The translations under genes and the position numbers were made by a program. The notes under the pieces were generated by a model. It was given only the letters and a program-made list of their open reading frames with translations, was not told where the DNA came from and did no database searches. From Cephalotus follicularis (Eukaryota; Streptophyta; Magnoliopsida; Oxalidales; Cephalotaceae): a stretch of DNA of 64,000 nt. The first letter of the stretch is position 1. Each line of letters begins with the position of its first letter. The stretch covers positions 62,001 through 126,000 of the forward strand of contig BDDD01002134.1 of assembly GCA_001972305.1 (NCBI GenBank), written 5' to 3'. Of the stretch, positions 1-11,302 are shown one piece after another.

Positions 1-1088
1 ATGATTCCGACTTTATGCATATGATATGAAATGATACGATATGTTACGATATGATCACCTATTTATAGCGAAGTATAAATGAGTTGATGATTTGGTTATG
101 AAATGTATGTTATGATACCGTTGTGAGCGGTTTCCAAATATGTTATGTGAAAGCACCTTTATGTGATTTTAAATTGATTTTGATAAATCAATAGTATGGA
201 ACTTATGTTTTGAAAGGTTTGTCATACGTTTTGAAAGTCATGGATTTGGTTTTTATGAAAGTTCATATGTGACCTCAAAGAATGTTTAAACTAATTTATT
301 GCTTAAGATTTCTGTTTTGAGTTAAATTTGAAATCTTACTGCTTTTAAATTATCATTATCATTTACTGTTTGTTTTGTTTTGTTCCGTAATCTGTTTGTT
401 TCGTACTTTTCAGAAAATGTTTTATTTTGTTCCATAAATTGTTCTTTCCTGTTTCGTAAAGTGTATCGTTTCATAAAATGTTTTGTATCGTATCTTGTTT
501 GTTTCAGATACTGTATTGAGCATGATATTGTTTTGTTTCGGATAATATTTAGTTTTGGTAAACTGCTTTGTTTCAGACAGTTTTGTTTCATTCTGTTATG
601 ATTCGTAACTGTTATGTTTTGATTAGTATCTGTTTTGATTCGTATTTATGTTGTTTCAAAATTGATTTGTTTCATAAATTGTTCGTAAACTGTTTTATGA
701 TTCTATATCCGTACTGAGGTTTGCTCAGCCGCGTTTTGATTTCCATGAAGCAGGTTTTCAGGGACACCATGGGCAAGTGTGATGAGAGAGTTAACCTATG
801 TCAGAGGATCATCTAGGAGTTTGATCCGGTTATGTTCTTAGTAGTGTTATGGTCGTGTATAGGCCAGTTATCTAAACAGTATTGTGATTTTTGATTTATG
901 ACAAAGTTTTCAGATTATGTTTCAGATTCAGTTTATGTTCCATGATCATACATGTTTTCAGATTTTTAGAACCACCACGTCTTGATGATGATTAAGATTA
1001 AGATCTTTGATATGTTTTAGTTCAGTTTTGTATGACACACAGATCCAGAATCAGGAGTGATCCCGGTTCCGAATCGGGGGGTGTTACA
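1..1088 (+). repeat. LTR tail (3' part), R2/R8 family, cut by the window edge
   Basis: The stretch runs from the window edge to a terminal GGGGGTGTTACA at 1077-1088. It aligns by eye with the LTR at 42266-43641: both share the ATGATACGATATG run near the start, the GTTTGCTCAGCCGCG block (721-735) and the ATTTCCAT...GCAGGTTTTCAGG block. There is no primer-binding site after position 1088; the next bases belong to an element on the other strand. It is therefore a solo LTR or a fragment. The small ORFs inside it in both frames are T-rich LTR sequence and are not genes. Confidence 0.75.
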
Positions 1089-1770
1089 TTTTCTCTACAC
1101 TGAACTAATCTCAGTAGAATTCTCCTTCTCACACTCTCCTTCTTTCTCTCATTCTTTCTCCTTCTTCGTCTCCTTATTTCTCTCCTTTTCTTCTCTTAGT
1201 AAATTTTTGCCGAAATTACCTCACTATTTATAAGAGAGTTCAGCCTCCTTCAGCTCCCTTTCTTCCTCCAGATTAATGACATGTGTCATTTTTAAACTTA
1301 AGGCGGCTAAAAAAATCTACCGTCTTCCTTCCATCTGTTGACACGCGTCCTTATTTAAGATTATTAACGCACAAAACGCCAAAAAAAAGGCCAGCATTTC
1401 CAAGTTTTTCCTTAAAGCGTCGGAGGTTAAGCGTAAGGCATCACCATTTTAGCCTCAAAGCGCTGTTGCTTGCCACACTAAGCGTCGTTGGTTGAATGAG
1501 TTAACAAAGAAAATGGGCTTTAAGCATCGACAAAAAAGTTTAAAAGCATCGACGCTTTATCCAAAACTTTTGGTGCCTTCGAATTAGTTGACGCTATCGA
1601 CGCTTCATTCTTGGCAGTCGACGCTTTATGGCACAAAAACGCAACACGAGGAACATGACGTAAAACTAACAATGCCCTGTAAAACTTCATATGCTACAAC
1701 ACGCAACATAACATTTAGAGCAAACAAATTTCCATAAACAATAACCTTAACAAAATTCCTGGTCACTACA
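1089..1770 (-). repeat. R1 3' LTR (truncated)
   Basis: On the minus strand the LTR begins TGTAGTGACCAGG at 1770, directly after the polypurine tract. It contains a run of TCGACGC motifs (about 1630-1420) and a TATA box (TATAAATAG, 1232-1224) followed by a CT-rich untranslated start. It stops at 1089 against another LTR before its U5 is reached. A second copy of the family lies at 16303-16904. Confidence 0.8.
1224..1232 (-). promoter_or_regulatory. TATA box of R1 LTR
   Basis: TATAAATAG on the minus strand, about 540 bp into the LTR. The sibling LTR carries the same motif near 16360. The placement fits the U3/R boundary. Confidence 0.5.
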
Positions 1771-1785
1771 TTCTTCCCTCCTTAC
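1771..1785 (-). other. R1 polypurine tract
   Basis: The minus strand reads GTAAGGAGGGAAGAA immediately before the LTR start at 1770. It follows the usual AATTTTGAGGACAAA text. This is the second-strand primer site of the element. Confidence 0.75.
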
Positions 1786-1808
1786 AAAAAATTTGTCCTC
1801 AAAATTTG

Positions 1809-3222
1809 TTACACAACTGATTCAAACAAGTTAGGGTATTCTCGTCTCATGGTTTCTTCCAATTCCCAAGTCACTTCATCGAACCCAAGATTTCTCCATA
1901 AAATCTTTACCAATGGAATTGTTTTGGTTCGTAAAACTTGTTCTTTATAATCCAAGATTTCGACTGGTTGCTCGTCACAAGATAAGTCTTTATACACTTG
2001 TATCGATTCAACTCTTAAAACGTGAGATGGGTTGGCCATATATTTTCGAAGAAGAGATATATGGAATACATCGTGAACGTGAGAGAGATCTGGTGGCAGT
2101 GCAAGCCTATATGCAACCTCTCCAATTATTTCCAGAATCTCGAATGGTCCAATGTACCGAGGGCTAAGCTTTCCCTTTTCTCCAAATCTCATCACTCATT
2201 TCCATGGCGATACCCTTATAAATACGAAATCTCCCATTTCAAACTGTAGCTCCCTTCGTCTTTTATCCGCATAACTTTTCTGTCTACTTTGGGATTTTAA
2301 GAGACTATTTCAAATCAGCTTTACCTTTTCCGTAGTTACTTGTACCATTTCTGGTCCCAATAGCTTCCGTTCTCCTACTTCGTCGTAACAAATAGGTGTT
2401 CTACATCTCCGTCCGTATAGTGCTTTGAAAGGTGTCATCTGAATACTAGCTTGGAAACTATTATTGTAAGCAAATTCAATCAGAGTGACATGCTATTCCC
2501 AACTCCCTTGAAAATCTATCACACAAGCTCTTAGCATGTCTTCCAACGTTTGAATAGTCCTCTCTGATTGCCCATCGGTCTGCGGGTGGTACGCCATACT
2601 AAAATTTAATCTTATGCCCAAAGCATTTTGTAGACTCTTCCAAAATCTTGATGTGAAATGGGTATCTCGATCTGAAACAATCGATACTGGTACGCCATGT
2701 AATCTGATAATCTCTTGCTCATAAATCCTTGCCAATTGACATAATGAATGACTGTCCTTGATCGGTAGAATATGGGCTGACTTCGTTAAACGATCCACAA
2801 TCACTGATATTGCGTTATTCCCCTTAGTTATTCTCGGAAGTTCAGTTACAAAGTCCATGCTGATATGTTCCCACTTCCATTTGGGTATGGGAAGCGATCG
2901 TAGAGTTCCTTTTGGCAATTGGTGCTCAACTTTAACTTGTTGACAAACCAGAAATCTTGACACAAAGTCCGCAATTTCTCATTTCATGTTGTTCCACCAA
3001 TATAGGTCTCGCAAGTCCCTATACATCTTTGTACTTCCAGGGTTGACTGAAAAATCCGAACTATGTGCTTCTATCATCACTTCATTCTTCAAATCTGTGT
3101 TGCCTGGAATGCACAGTCTGGAATCAAATCTTAATACTCCATCAACTCCCAAATTAAAACGTGATGCTTTTGCATTTTGCACTTCATCCGCTAACTCTTT
3201 AAGTTCTGAATCATTAAGTTGA
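1809..3222 (-). pseudogene. R1 integrase with chromodomain-like C-terminus
   Basis: The catalytic core (2963-2493) keeps all three acidic residues in their usual settings: VDRL, SDRDT and GQSERT. The N-terminal zinc finger (3182-2979) is decayed; the second His of the family pattern reads Asn (FSVNPGS) and one Cys is not seen. The C-terminal part (2195-1809) keeps [14 protein letters not shown] and the ending [17 protein letters not shown], which matches the chromodomain-type tail of Tekay/Del elements. Stops and frame changes separate the zinc finger, core and C-terminal pieces. Of the gypsy integrases here this is the best preserved, since the R3, R5, R7 and R8 copies have lost core sequence. 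Confidence 0.8.
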
Positions 3223-3281
3223 CATAGCTTAATTCTTTCAACTAGGGATGGTCTAGCTATGACTTGAGATAGGTACGCTCC

Positions 3282-4911
3282 TTATACATGCCTTCTCACT
3301 TCCTGGTTCAACCTTTGAAAATCTCTCACTAATTCCTCTTGTGCAGTAATCATCATTGCCAAATTTCCCATGCTCTTACGACTTAAAACATCTGCCACAA
3401 CGTTCACTTTTCCTAGATGATATTCAATTGTACAGTCGTAGTACTTAAGGAATTCAAACCATCTCATTTGCCTCATGTTTAACTACTTCTGAGTAAAGAT
3501 ATACTTTAGGCTTTTATGATATGTGAAAATTACGCACTTTTCTCCATAAAGACAATGTCGCCAAATCTTTAGTGCGAAAATAACCGCAGCTAACTCTAGA
3601 TCATGTGTAGGATAATTCTATTTATGCAATTTAAGCTGTCTTGAAGCATAAGCGATCACTTTCCCTTGTCGCATCAACACACAACCTAGCCCTTTGCGAG
3701 ATGCATCGCTACATACCACAAAGCCTTCTGATCAAGATGGTAACGTTAATATTGGTGCGTTCATCAATCTCTCCTTCAATTATAGGAAACTATTCTCGCA
3801 TTGCTCAGACCATTCAAACTTGACATTCTTCTGAGTCAACCTTGTTAGAGGATTCGCAATGCGAGAGAAATTTTCAATGAACCTTCTATAGTAGCCTGCC
3901 AATCCAAGAAAACTTCGTATCTCTATTACCGTTGTTGGTCTCTGCCATTCTTTTATCGCCTCTGTCTTAGCGGGGTCTACTGAGATACCTTCCCGTGTGA
4001 TCACGTGCCCCAAAAAGGATACTTCCTCCATCCAGAATTGGCACTTGCTGAACTTAGCATATAGTTGTTCCCTCCTTAACATTTGTAGCACTCTCGTTAA
4101 ATGTTCTTAATGCTCCTCTTGACACTTTGAATATACAGATATGTCATCGATGAAAACTATCAGAAACTGGTCCAAAAATTCACTGAATATCCTGTTCATC
4201 AAGTCCATAAATACAAAAAGAGCGTTCGTTAATCCAAATGACATTACCAAAAACTCGTAATGTCCATATCTTGTCCGGAAAGCAGTTTTCGGTATATCAT
4301 CTTTCTTAAACTTCACATGATGGTATCCTAATCAAAGATCAATCTTCCGAGAAGTGTCGAGCATTCTTGAGTTGATCAAATAAATCATCGATCCTTGGCA
4401 GTGGGTATTTATTCTTGATGATAACTCGATTCAGTTCTCAATAATCTATAAAGAGTCTCATTGTCCCGTCTTTCTTCTTTATGAACAACACCGGTGCACC
4501 CCATGGTGATACACTCGGCAGGAAAAATCCTTTATCCAAAAGTTCTTGAAACTGATCCTTTAATTCTTTCAACTCGGTTGGAGCCATTCAGTAAGGACTC
4601 TTCGAGATTGGAGCCATTCTAGGTACCGAGTCAATTGCAAATAATACTTCTCGATCTGACGGTATGCCCGGTAACTCTGCAGGAAATACATCCATAAAAT
4701 CCTTCACAACAAGAAAGTCTTCTATCCTCATCTTCTCTTCCTTGGCGTCCACAACATATGAAAGATAACCTTCACACCCGTTTCTCGACAATCGTTTAGC
4801 TTGGATTGTTGATATGAAATTTAAAGGTTTACTAAACACCCGTGCTTCGAAAAACAAACTCGGGTTGGTCAGGTATACCAAACCTAACCTCTTTCTTGAA
4901 ACAGTCAACAC
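3282..4911 (-). pseudogene. R1 reverse transcriptase and RNase H
   Basis: Minus-strand pieces in several frames give a continuous RT-RNase H. The pre-RT segment (4911-4588) includes DFMDVFPAELPGIPSDREV. The palm segment (4316-4107) holds the catalytic VFIDD and [16 protein letters not shown]. The thumb (4091-3780) has [11 protein letters not shown] and [19 protein letters not shown]. RNase H is split over 3780-3282, and its end reads [20 protein letters not shown] with KVNVVADVLSRKS. At least four frameshifts or stops break it. It would have copied element RNA into DNA in cytoplasmic particles. Confidence 0.8.
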
Positions 4912-5360
4912 TAGAATGATTCACCGAAAGCTAATCCATGCATAGTATTACGTCGAAGTTCAAGATTTCTAGAGGTACTAAGTCTACTAGAATCATCCTA
5001 TCACCAAGTTCTAATTCACAAGACTTATATACTTTATCAACCATCAGGGTATTTCCATTTGGTGTTTCAACTGCTAAGCCTATCTCCAAATCTTATGATG
5101 GGGTATTTAAACATCATACAAAAGATAAGGACACAAATGAATGTGTCACACCCGTATCAAACAATATATATGCAGCTTTGGAGCGTACGAGAAAAGTACC
5201 TGTCACCACTTCGTTGGGATTTTTTGCTTCATCAGCTGTCATAGCATATGTTCTAGCTGGCACTCTTTGTTGCTGGGCTCCACTCCCTCCTTGTCCTCCC
5301 GTCTTTGGTCGAGTGAATTGGTTAGACATGCCCCCTAATTGACCACAATTGTAACATCTG
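4912..5360 (-). pseudogene. R1 retroviral-type aspartic protease
   Basis: The minus-strand frame 5329-5114 ends with AAYILFDTGVTHSFVSLSF, so the catalytic D-T-G is intact. The sequence continues in another frame toward 4912 with text matching the R5 protease (for example LVDLVPL). The protein matches the R5 protease (25850-26332) closely. Frame changes on both sides separate it from gag and RT. Confidence 0.75.
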
Positions 5361-5361
5361 A

Positions 5362-6285
5362 TTGGACTTTGATTTTAGCTCAATCCTATCCTTGTTGGCA
5401 CTCTCTTTCTTGGTGTCCTTGTTTTCCACACTTATAGAAAACTCCCTTTCCCAGCAGGCATTCTCCATGATGATTCTTTCCACACTGTTGACAGGGTTTA
5501 TGATCTCTTCCCCCATCATATCTTCCTTTCTTTTTATTATTACTGTCAGAGGATTCACCAGCATTCCTCTTTCCTTATCCTTGATCCGCTCGCTTTTGTT
5601 GATATTTTTTATTATCAACCTCTATTCTCATCGCACATCTCAAGACTGCCTCATAGGTTTGTAGATCTTGTGATATCAACAGTCTTTGAATATGAGGTTT
5701 TAGACCCTGGCAAAACCTACTTGCCTTTCTCTCTTCTGTCGATACGATGTGAGTCACGCATCGAGATAATCTCGCAAAATTTGCCTCGTATTGGGCAACG
5801 GTTTTCGATTCGCCTTGCTCCAGTTGGAGGAAGTCCTCCTCCATCTTATCCTTCATTGCTAGAGAAAAATATTTATCCATGAATATTTTCTTAAACTCCT
5901 CCCATGTCATTGCTTCTATTTCTCGACGTGTCTTCGTCCTCTCGATCATATCCCACCATTGATTTGCCTCTCTGTATAATTTGTATATCGAAAACTCCAC
6001 CTTCTGACAATCTGTACAATCCAGCGCTCTGAAAATCTTTTCGTTTCATTGAATCCATGCTTCAACCTCCATAGTATCTGTTGGTCCCAAAAAAGCTTTC
6101 AGATTATGTCCTACAAATTGTTCTAGGGTTGGCCTTGCTAGCGGAGGTGCTTGATGGTTATTACCGTTGTTATTGGCAATAACTTGAGCCAAACGATTCG
6201 AAACTGCGTTTAGAGAATTATCTTCTCCCTCGTCATGTGTATTTCCATTTCTCATTTGGTTACGATTTCTTCGTAAGTTAGCCAT
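5362..6285 (-). pseudogene. R1 gag
   Basis: It starts at the ATG at 6285, and the first residues match the R5 gag start at 24895. One frame runs from 6285 to 5575 with an in-frame stop near 6046. It carries the capsid-type segment with NQWWDMIERTKTRREIE and AQYEANFARLSR. A frameshift near 5600 puts the nucleocapsid zinc-knuckle region (down to 5322) in other frames. Gag coats the RNA into virus-like particles. Compared with R5 the zinc knuckles are badly damaged. Confidence 0.8.
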
Positions 6286-6472
6286 CTAGTTAGCATTCAC
6301 AAGTTTGTTCTTAATCCTAGACAACTCTATTCACATGCTAGGTAAAACAATTAAATTCTTAATACTCCAGATTTTTACAAGAACTAACACTTTTATTTAT
6401 ATTACACTTCACTTTTATACATACTTAATTTTTTTTTTTACATATTATACACCAAGCTTCTTTCTTATCTTT

Positions 6473-6862
6473 CTAATCTTCATCGGTAGAACGATCAACA
6501 TCAAGTAACTCTTCCTGTATACGCCTTATCATCATTCTCAGGTTTTCCCTAACTCCTCTCATAATTAGTTTGTTAATTCCACAAATATACCTTAAGAGGA
6601 ATCTCAAACTTGACTTAATTTCACTAAGGATTTTTTCTTTTCTCGCTATTTTTGGATTATTTTCTTCCTTCATTTCATATAAATGTGTGTAAAATTCCTC
6701 TCTATTATTTGCTATAATCTGCCTTAAATTATATTTTTCTTCTCACAACTCTTTATTCTGAGCCATCAAAACCTGCACTTGCCATTCTACTATTTCAGAC
6801 GATTCGAACTGAGAGAATCTCATGCTAATCTCTGAATTATGAGATTCACTCGGTGTTGACAT
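6473..6862 (-). pseudogene. R1 leader ORF between primer site and gag (unrecognised)
   Basis: The minus-strand frame opens with ATG at 6862 (MSTPSESHNSEISMRFSQ...) and runs 130 codons to a stop at 6473. One internal TGA lies at 6745-6743. It aligns end to end with the R5 leader ORF (24308-24694): shared runs include ANNREEFYTH, LSEIKSSLR and GVRENLRMMIR. It is rich in Glu, Lys, Arg and Leu, with a heptad-like centre (EEKYNLRQIIANN), so a coiled coil is plausible. I know no domain for it. Conserved length and sequence in two copies suggest that it was once a translated protein of this family. Confidence 0.6.
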
Positions 6863-6917
6863 CTAAAAATCAGGTTAGCAAACACACAATTTATATCCTC
6901 AAATATAGCAATAAATA

Positions 6918-6930
6918 ACTCTTTGATACC
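6918..6930 (-). other. R1 primer-binding site
   Basis: TGGTATCAAAGAG on the minus strand, a few bases after the LTR end GGCGTTACA at 6936. It matches the 3' end complement of initiator Met-tRNA with one change from the usual TGGTATCAGAG. Confidence 0.75.
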
Positions 6931-6935
6931 AAAAC

Positions 6936-7035
6936 TGTAACGCCCCCGATCCGAGTTCACTTTATGCTCAAAGTGAGCTACGAAGATTCGGTGCGTTACG
7001 TGTGGGTGAAACCTTTAATCCTTTAACAATCATAC
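6936..7035 (-). repeat. R1 5' LTR remnant (U5 end)
   Basis: The minus strand ends GGGGGCGTTACA at 6936 next to the primer site. Only about 100 bp can be assigned. Beyond 7036 the sequence changes character and reads like the start of a different LTR on the plus strand. The two R1 LTR remnants do not overlap, so they cannot be used for dating. Confidence 0.55.
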
Positions 7036-7887
7036 TGTTGAGTTTTAGTATCAATCCTGAGTTTTAATGATTACAAATTTGCATTTAACATTGTTACTTT
7101 CTGTGCAAGAAAAGATAAACAAAATAGAGAAGTACAGAAACAAGACAAAGCGTCGACGGTTGATATTGAAGCGTCAGCACTTTGTGCCAAGAGTAGGAGA
7201 GCAAATCAGCGCTTAAAGGCAAACTGTTGAAGGCCAACAAAACTTCTTAAAGCGTCGACGATCTAATGGAAAGCGTCAGCAGTTTAGACCAAGGCGTCAA
7301 TGCTTAAAGAGATTGTATCAGCGGTTTAAAATAGTGACTTGCAAAATTAATTAAGGAACTCAAAGCGGCGATGCTCAAGGGAAAGCGTCAGCGCTTTATG
7401 CCAAATTGTCGACACCCAGATCAAAGTGCCAGCGGACTGAGTAAGAAATTTCAAATTCAAACGCATAACGGTAGCATAAGTGTCGACGCTTTATGTGACA
7501 CCGTCGACGCTTTGCGCAGCAGAAAAATTACTGATCGCGTTTTAAAGAGCCGACTTTGAAGCAACAAGTTCCAATGCAACCCCAATGGCCAAATAACTTC
7601 ACCAATGGCTAGAATGAAAAGAAAGCTATATATTCAAGCCAAGAAACAAGATCAAATAGTCTTTTGACAATCTATGAACTAGAGTTCAAAAACTTCAACT
7701 TTCGAATCAAAAAGGAAGAATTTAGCAAGAGAAAAGCTTCCACTTTCAAATCCTTAAAAGCTTTTGTGTCAAACATTCAAATCAAACCTTTGAGAGGTGA
7801 CTTTTTAAACACAAAACCAATATTACAAATCCTTCTTTGTAAAAAGGGTGTTAAAACCCTTAGCGAGATTGTTGAGGGGAGTGAACC
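7036..7887 (+). repeat. LTR-like fragment of an unassigned family, copia/SIRE-like
   Basis: The plus strand opens TGTTGAGTTTTAGTATCAAT and continues into TTTTAATGATTACAAA. This resembles starts I associate with SIRE-type copia LTRs (memory-based, weak). A dense TCGACGC array fills 7145-7525, and a TATA-like CTATATATTC lies near 7627. The fragment is cut at 7887 by the R2 LTR. No coding part of this element is present. Short ORFs in it (7371, 7664) look like chance frames. Confidence 0.4.
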
Positions 7888-8921
7888 TGTAACACCCCCG
7901 ATTCAGAGGGAGTCATCACGAGTCCTAATCCTAAACTATTCATAACCGATCTTATAACATGGCTTGATTTTATTCTTTTTATCAATTTATTAACTTAGCA
8001 TGTATTCCTTTTTAACTATAAATCAAGGTTCGCCTTTATTCTTACTATCAAATATTAACTCATCTTTTATTCAAATTGCGTGATGGTCTAAACGTAACAA
8101 TTATAATCTAATAATGGTCTAGCAACTTTATTCAACATATGAAACTTAAACATAAACTGGAAGTTAAAACATAAACCAAAGCTTAAACATAATTCTAAGT
8201 CATAAACTAAAAACATAATATAGTTTTAAGGGGTCCTAACATGACCATAAAATAACTAAGCAAAAACAAGTCCATCTCCTAAGTAATCCTTATCATAGGT
8301 GACATCTCGCTCATCACACAATGCCCGGATGCTGTCCCATAGTACATGCCGCATGGAAACAAAAATGCGGCTGAGCAAAACTCAGTACGGATATAGAATC
8401 ATAAAACATAAAACGATAATTTATGAGATAGAAAAATACCTAAATCTTTAAGTGTCATATACTTTATGCTTAAAAATAAATTAACATTATTTTCAAAAAG
8501 AGTGAAGGTAAGTAGTCATACAATCAATTCAAACGAGTATTAAATTTTCAAGCGTTATTAAATTTTAAAACATAATCTACGTTCAACATCCTAAAACATA
8601 TTCAAAATGAAAAACAACAAAAAGAGACTTATCCGATTCCATAATCTCATTACCGAGATCCAAAGAACATACACATATACATAGGTGCAAGGGGTTCATG
8701 AGGCCCACATGCCAAACGGAAAGACGTGTATGGCACTACACAATCAATCCCCACATCCGTATCCTTAACATAACATATAACTAGAGTATACCCATACGCC
8801 TCTATCACACATATCGGATCCATAAATACACCTCATGGGATTTATTCAAAACAAAGAGAGACGTCGTAGTCGCAAACATTGCTACGGAAATGTCACGTCT
8901 CCGTACCAGGCCCACGATGTG

Positions 8922-8940
8922 CCTATGGTACCTCCATAGG
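8922..8940. other. Inverted repeat CCTATGG / CCATAGG in R2 LTR
   Basis: A perfect 7-bp stem with a 5-nt spacer. The R8 LTR has the same stem at 42785-42804 with a different 6-nt spacer. Confidence 0.6.
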
Positions 8941-9584
8941 TAGGAAATATCTCTGTGTATATCTTTATTTTAAAAACATTGCTTATTTTTAAAATCAATT
9001 TAAAAATTATTACACGTTTTCTAAACATTTTCTGGACATAGCAAAATCATTACCTAACATAAACTCATTTATTTTCCACTGTAAAGAGATGATCATTTCA
9101 TATTATGTCGTCACGTATCTTAGCATAAAAATATAATTAGGAACGTTTAATTTCATAAAACGTCAAAAACCAATTTATTTACGTAACATATTATAAAACA
9201 TAATCAAGTCTATAAAACGAGATCATAGAATAAAACTGATTTTAGTTTAATAAACAGATAGCCAAGGAACGATAGAAAATCCGTACGTTACTCATAAAGT
9301 AAAACTATATTTTTATTTACTACAGTAAAACCAATAGGAGGGTATAAAGGAACGAAAAATACGTACCTTAAGCGATCACAACAAAGATAGATGAATTGAT
9401 CAACAATTTAAAAGTCCCTCGAAGCACAAAAATCTAAAAGATGCAATATCATTCATATAAGCATTCAAATATCACTTCCAAACATCAAACAGTAACTTAA
9501 CAGTGTTTAAAACAAACTCTAAATCATTTAAACGGACAAAAGGATTACGAAACTTAAAACCAGGAATTTTTCTGGACAATTCCA

Positions 9585-9765
9585 GTCGACTGTATCAGGG
9601 TCCAGTCGACTACTCATAGGGTGGCAGTCGACTACACAACATAGGCAGCCGATTACTCAATCTGGGTTGAATCCAGTCGACTGTGACAGGGGGTCCAGTC
9701 GACTGTGCAAGTCAAGATAGTCGGCTGCTTCACAAGGCAGTCGACTATTCTGGGCGACAGAACAG
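9585..9765. repeat. CAGTCGACT-rich array in R2 LTR
   Basis: About eight CAGTCGACT or near copies are spaced 15-45 bp apart (for example CCAGTCGACTGTATCAG). The spacing is irregular, so it is not CRISPR-like. It is the R2-family version of the TCGA-centred palindromes seen in other LTRs of the window. Confidence 0.7.
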
Positions 9766-10882
9766 CAAAAACATAGCAATTCAATTCCAATTTTCTGTCA
9801 AACTTCCAATATTACTATACTAGATGATTTTAAACATTTACATAGGACTTATGTGACTTATCAGTTGCATTTAAACATCCAGAAATCATGCAGTGGGTGA
9901 TCTTTCTTTTAAAGGAAGCAAAACTCTACTCCATGGCATGCATAACTATTAATCAATTTCCTGTCAAACACTAACTATTAAGTTCAAAACCTGTTTACTG
10001 CCATTATTAGACTTTCCAGGACTTACTAACAATCTCATAACAGTAACAAAACATGCATGGCAGGAAATCAAAACTAAAACTCACTAGCAACCATATGAAC
10101 ATGCATTGGATATCATTAAACTAATTTTAATTGTTAAACCAAAATAACAGAGGAAACCAACCTAATTCAGTCAAGCAAAGAAGACAATAACAAGTTCTAA
10201 TCCTTGCAAATTCGGCTACCAAGAGAGAGGCACACAATGGAGGCAAAACAATGCATAATAACATATATATATATAATATGGGAAAGGTAATTTAGGTCAT
10301 GGTAAGCAAAAAGGAATCCAAATTCTAATATAATGTGGAAAGGGTGCATAATTTCGGGATTTGAAGGAGAGGAAGAAGGAAAGAAATCAGTTTTTGTGAG
10401 GGAGAAGGAAGAAAAACGGGAAGGGAGGGAAGAAAAATAGGAAACAAAAGAAATTTGCCATAATTCTCTTATTTAGCCATATTAATATTTTAAACTAATT
10501 TATAATACAACAATTGATTTTATTTTCCCCCTAATCCCTATTCCAATAATTTATCAAAAGCCCAAAAAAAATGAAATGATTTGTTTTCCAATTAAAACAA
10601 TTTCATCACGTTAATAATAAAACCTGATTTAATATTTATACGAAATATAATTCAATTAATTTTTACCTATTCATATACATAATCCAACCAATATTCACCA
10701 ACCATATAATACAAGATAAAAGATTTTTGTTTTTCCAACAATCATATCCTAATAAAATAAAAGCCCTAAGTTTAAAATTATATAGCCCAAAGATCACATT
10801 ATGCCATAACAGAATATGCCAACACAACCTATAAATCAAATTTAAAATCCGAAATATGCACGTGAACGAACGGGGTATTAGA

Positions 10883-10896
10883 TCCTTCCCCCCTTA
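10883..10896 (-). other. R2 polypurine tract
   Basis: AAGGGGGGAAGGA on the minus strand, directly before the LTR start and after GATTTCGGGACGAAATC, the usual preceding text in these elements. Confidence 0.7.
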
Positions 10897-11039
10897 AAAA
10901 GATTTCGTCCCGAAATCTTAACATATATCAATCCGAACAAATAAAAGAAAGGACACACCAAAATGCATAACAAACGATTCAATTACCATAGCATAAGTTG
11001 ACTTATCAGTCAACAAACATCTTACAGTTACCAAAAAAA

Positions 11040-11302
11040 AAAAAACAAAACTGAAACAATACCTGTTGCGTTCACAGTCTGATGTGTCATTAAGGCGAAG
11101 ACTCTACCTCCCACATTGCGCTGTCCGGCATCATTATCTTCTCCTCCTTTATATCTAGTACGAGGATTCGGGCAATCCTTAAAGAGATGACCCTTTTGTC
11201 CACAAGCAAAACATGCCCCAGTAGCCTTGTAACATGTGCCAATCGGATGTCGCTTCCCACACGTATCACACAAAGAAATCTGAACATTGGGGTTACCATC
11301 CT
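11040..11302 (-). pseudogene. R2 gag nucleocapsid remnant with zinc knuckles
   Basis: The minus strand encodes CDTCGKRHPIGTCYKATGACFACGQKGHLFKDC. The second block is a complete CCHC knuckle (CFACGQKGHLFKDC). It then runs on into GGRVFALMTHQTVNATG, the gag-protease linker. R8 carries the same pair (44719-44830). Sequence encoding the first residues of the apparent ORF upstream of 11302 belongs to the R3 LTR in antisense and is not gag. Only about 85 codons survive, lying just upstream of the polypurine tract. Confidence 0.75.

Larger units (their letters stand above)
1089..7035 (-). mobile_element. R1: Ty3/gypsy chromovirus, decayed but with all domains
   Basis: Reading the minus strand, the order is 5' LTR remnant (7035-6936), Met-tRNA primer site, leader ORF (6862-6473), gag (6285), protease, RT, RNase H, integrase, chromodomain-like end (1809), polypurine tract and 3' LTR (1770-1089). 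This order defines Ty3/gypsy. The integrase C-terminus looks Tekay/Del-type. Many stops and frameshifts make it non-functional. The 3' LTR is cut by the LTR tail ending at 1088. The 5' LTR is cut near 7036, where unrelated LTR-like sequence begins. R1 is related to R5: gag N-termini, leader ORF and pol align along their length. Confidence 0.85.
7888..10882 (-). repeat. R2 3' LTR, 2995 bp
   Basis: On the minus strand it starts TCTAATACCCCGTTCG at 10882 (first dinucleotide mutated from TG) and ends GGGGGTGTTACA at 7888. R8's LTR opens with TGTAATACCCTGCTC, which supports the match. Landmarks are a CAGTCGACT array (9585-9765), the palindrome CCTATGG/CCATAGG (8922-8940) and the hairpin GCCGCAT/ATGCGGC (8348-8371). 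It is about twice as long as the R8 LTR. The AT-rich part 10260-10860 holds no gene. Confidence 0.75.
7888..11302 (-). mobile_element. R2: gypsy remnant, one ~3 kb LTR plus a gag scrap
   Basis: The minus strand reads gag zinc-knuckle remnant (11302-11040), polypurine tract (10896-10883), then a full-length LTR (10882-7888). The whole of protease to integrase and the 5' LTR are missing. The LTR family is that of 1-1088 and R8. Its right side is fused at 11302/11303 to the last 127 bp of an R3-type LTR, so two elements were joined by a deletion or by an insertion event. Confidence 0.7.

Noticed and set aside
1913..2249. Plus-strand ORFs over the R1 integrase (and similar ones over other pol genes)
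   Set aside because: They are antisense shadows of clear minus-strand retroelement domains.
9585..9765. CRISPR-like repeat array
   Set aside because: Units are about 9 bp, degenerate and irregularly spaced, in a plant LTR. They do not form 25-40 bp repeats with uniform spacers.
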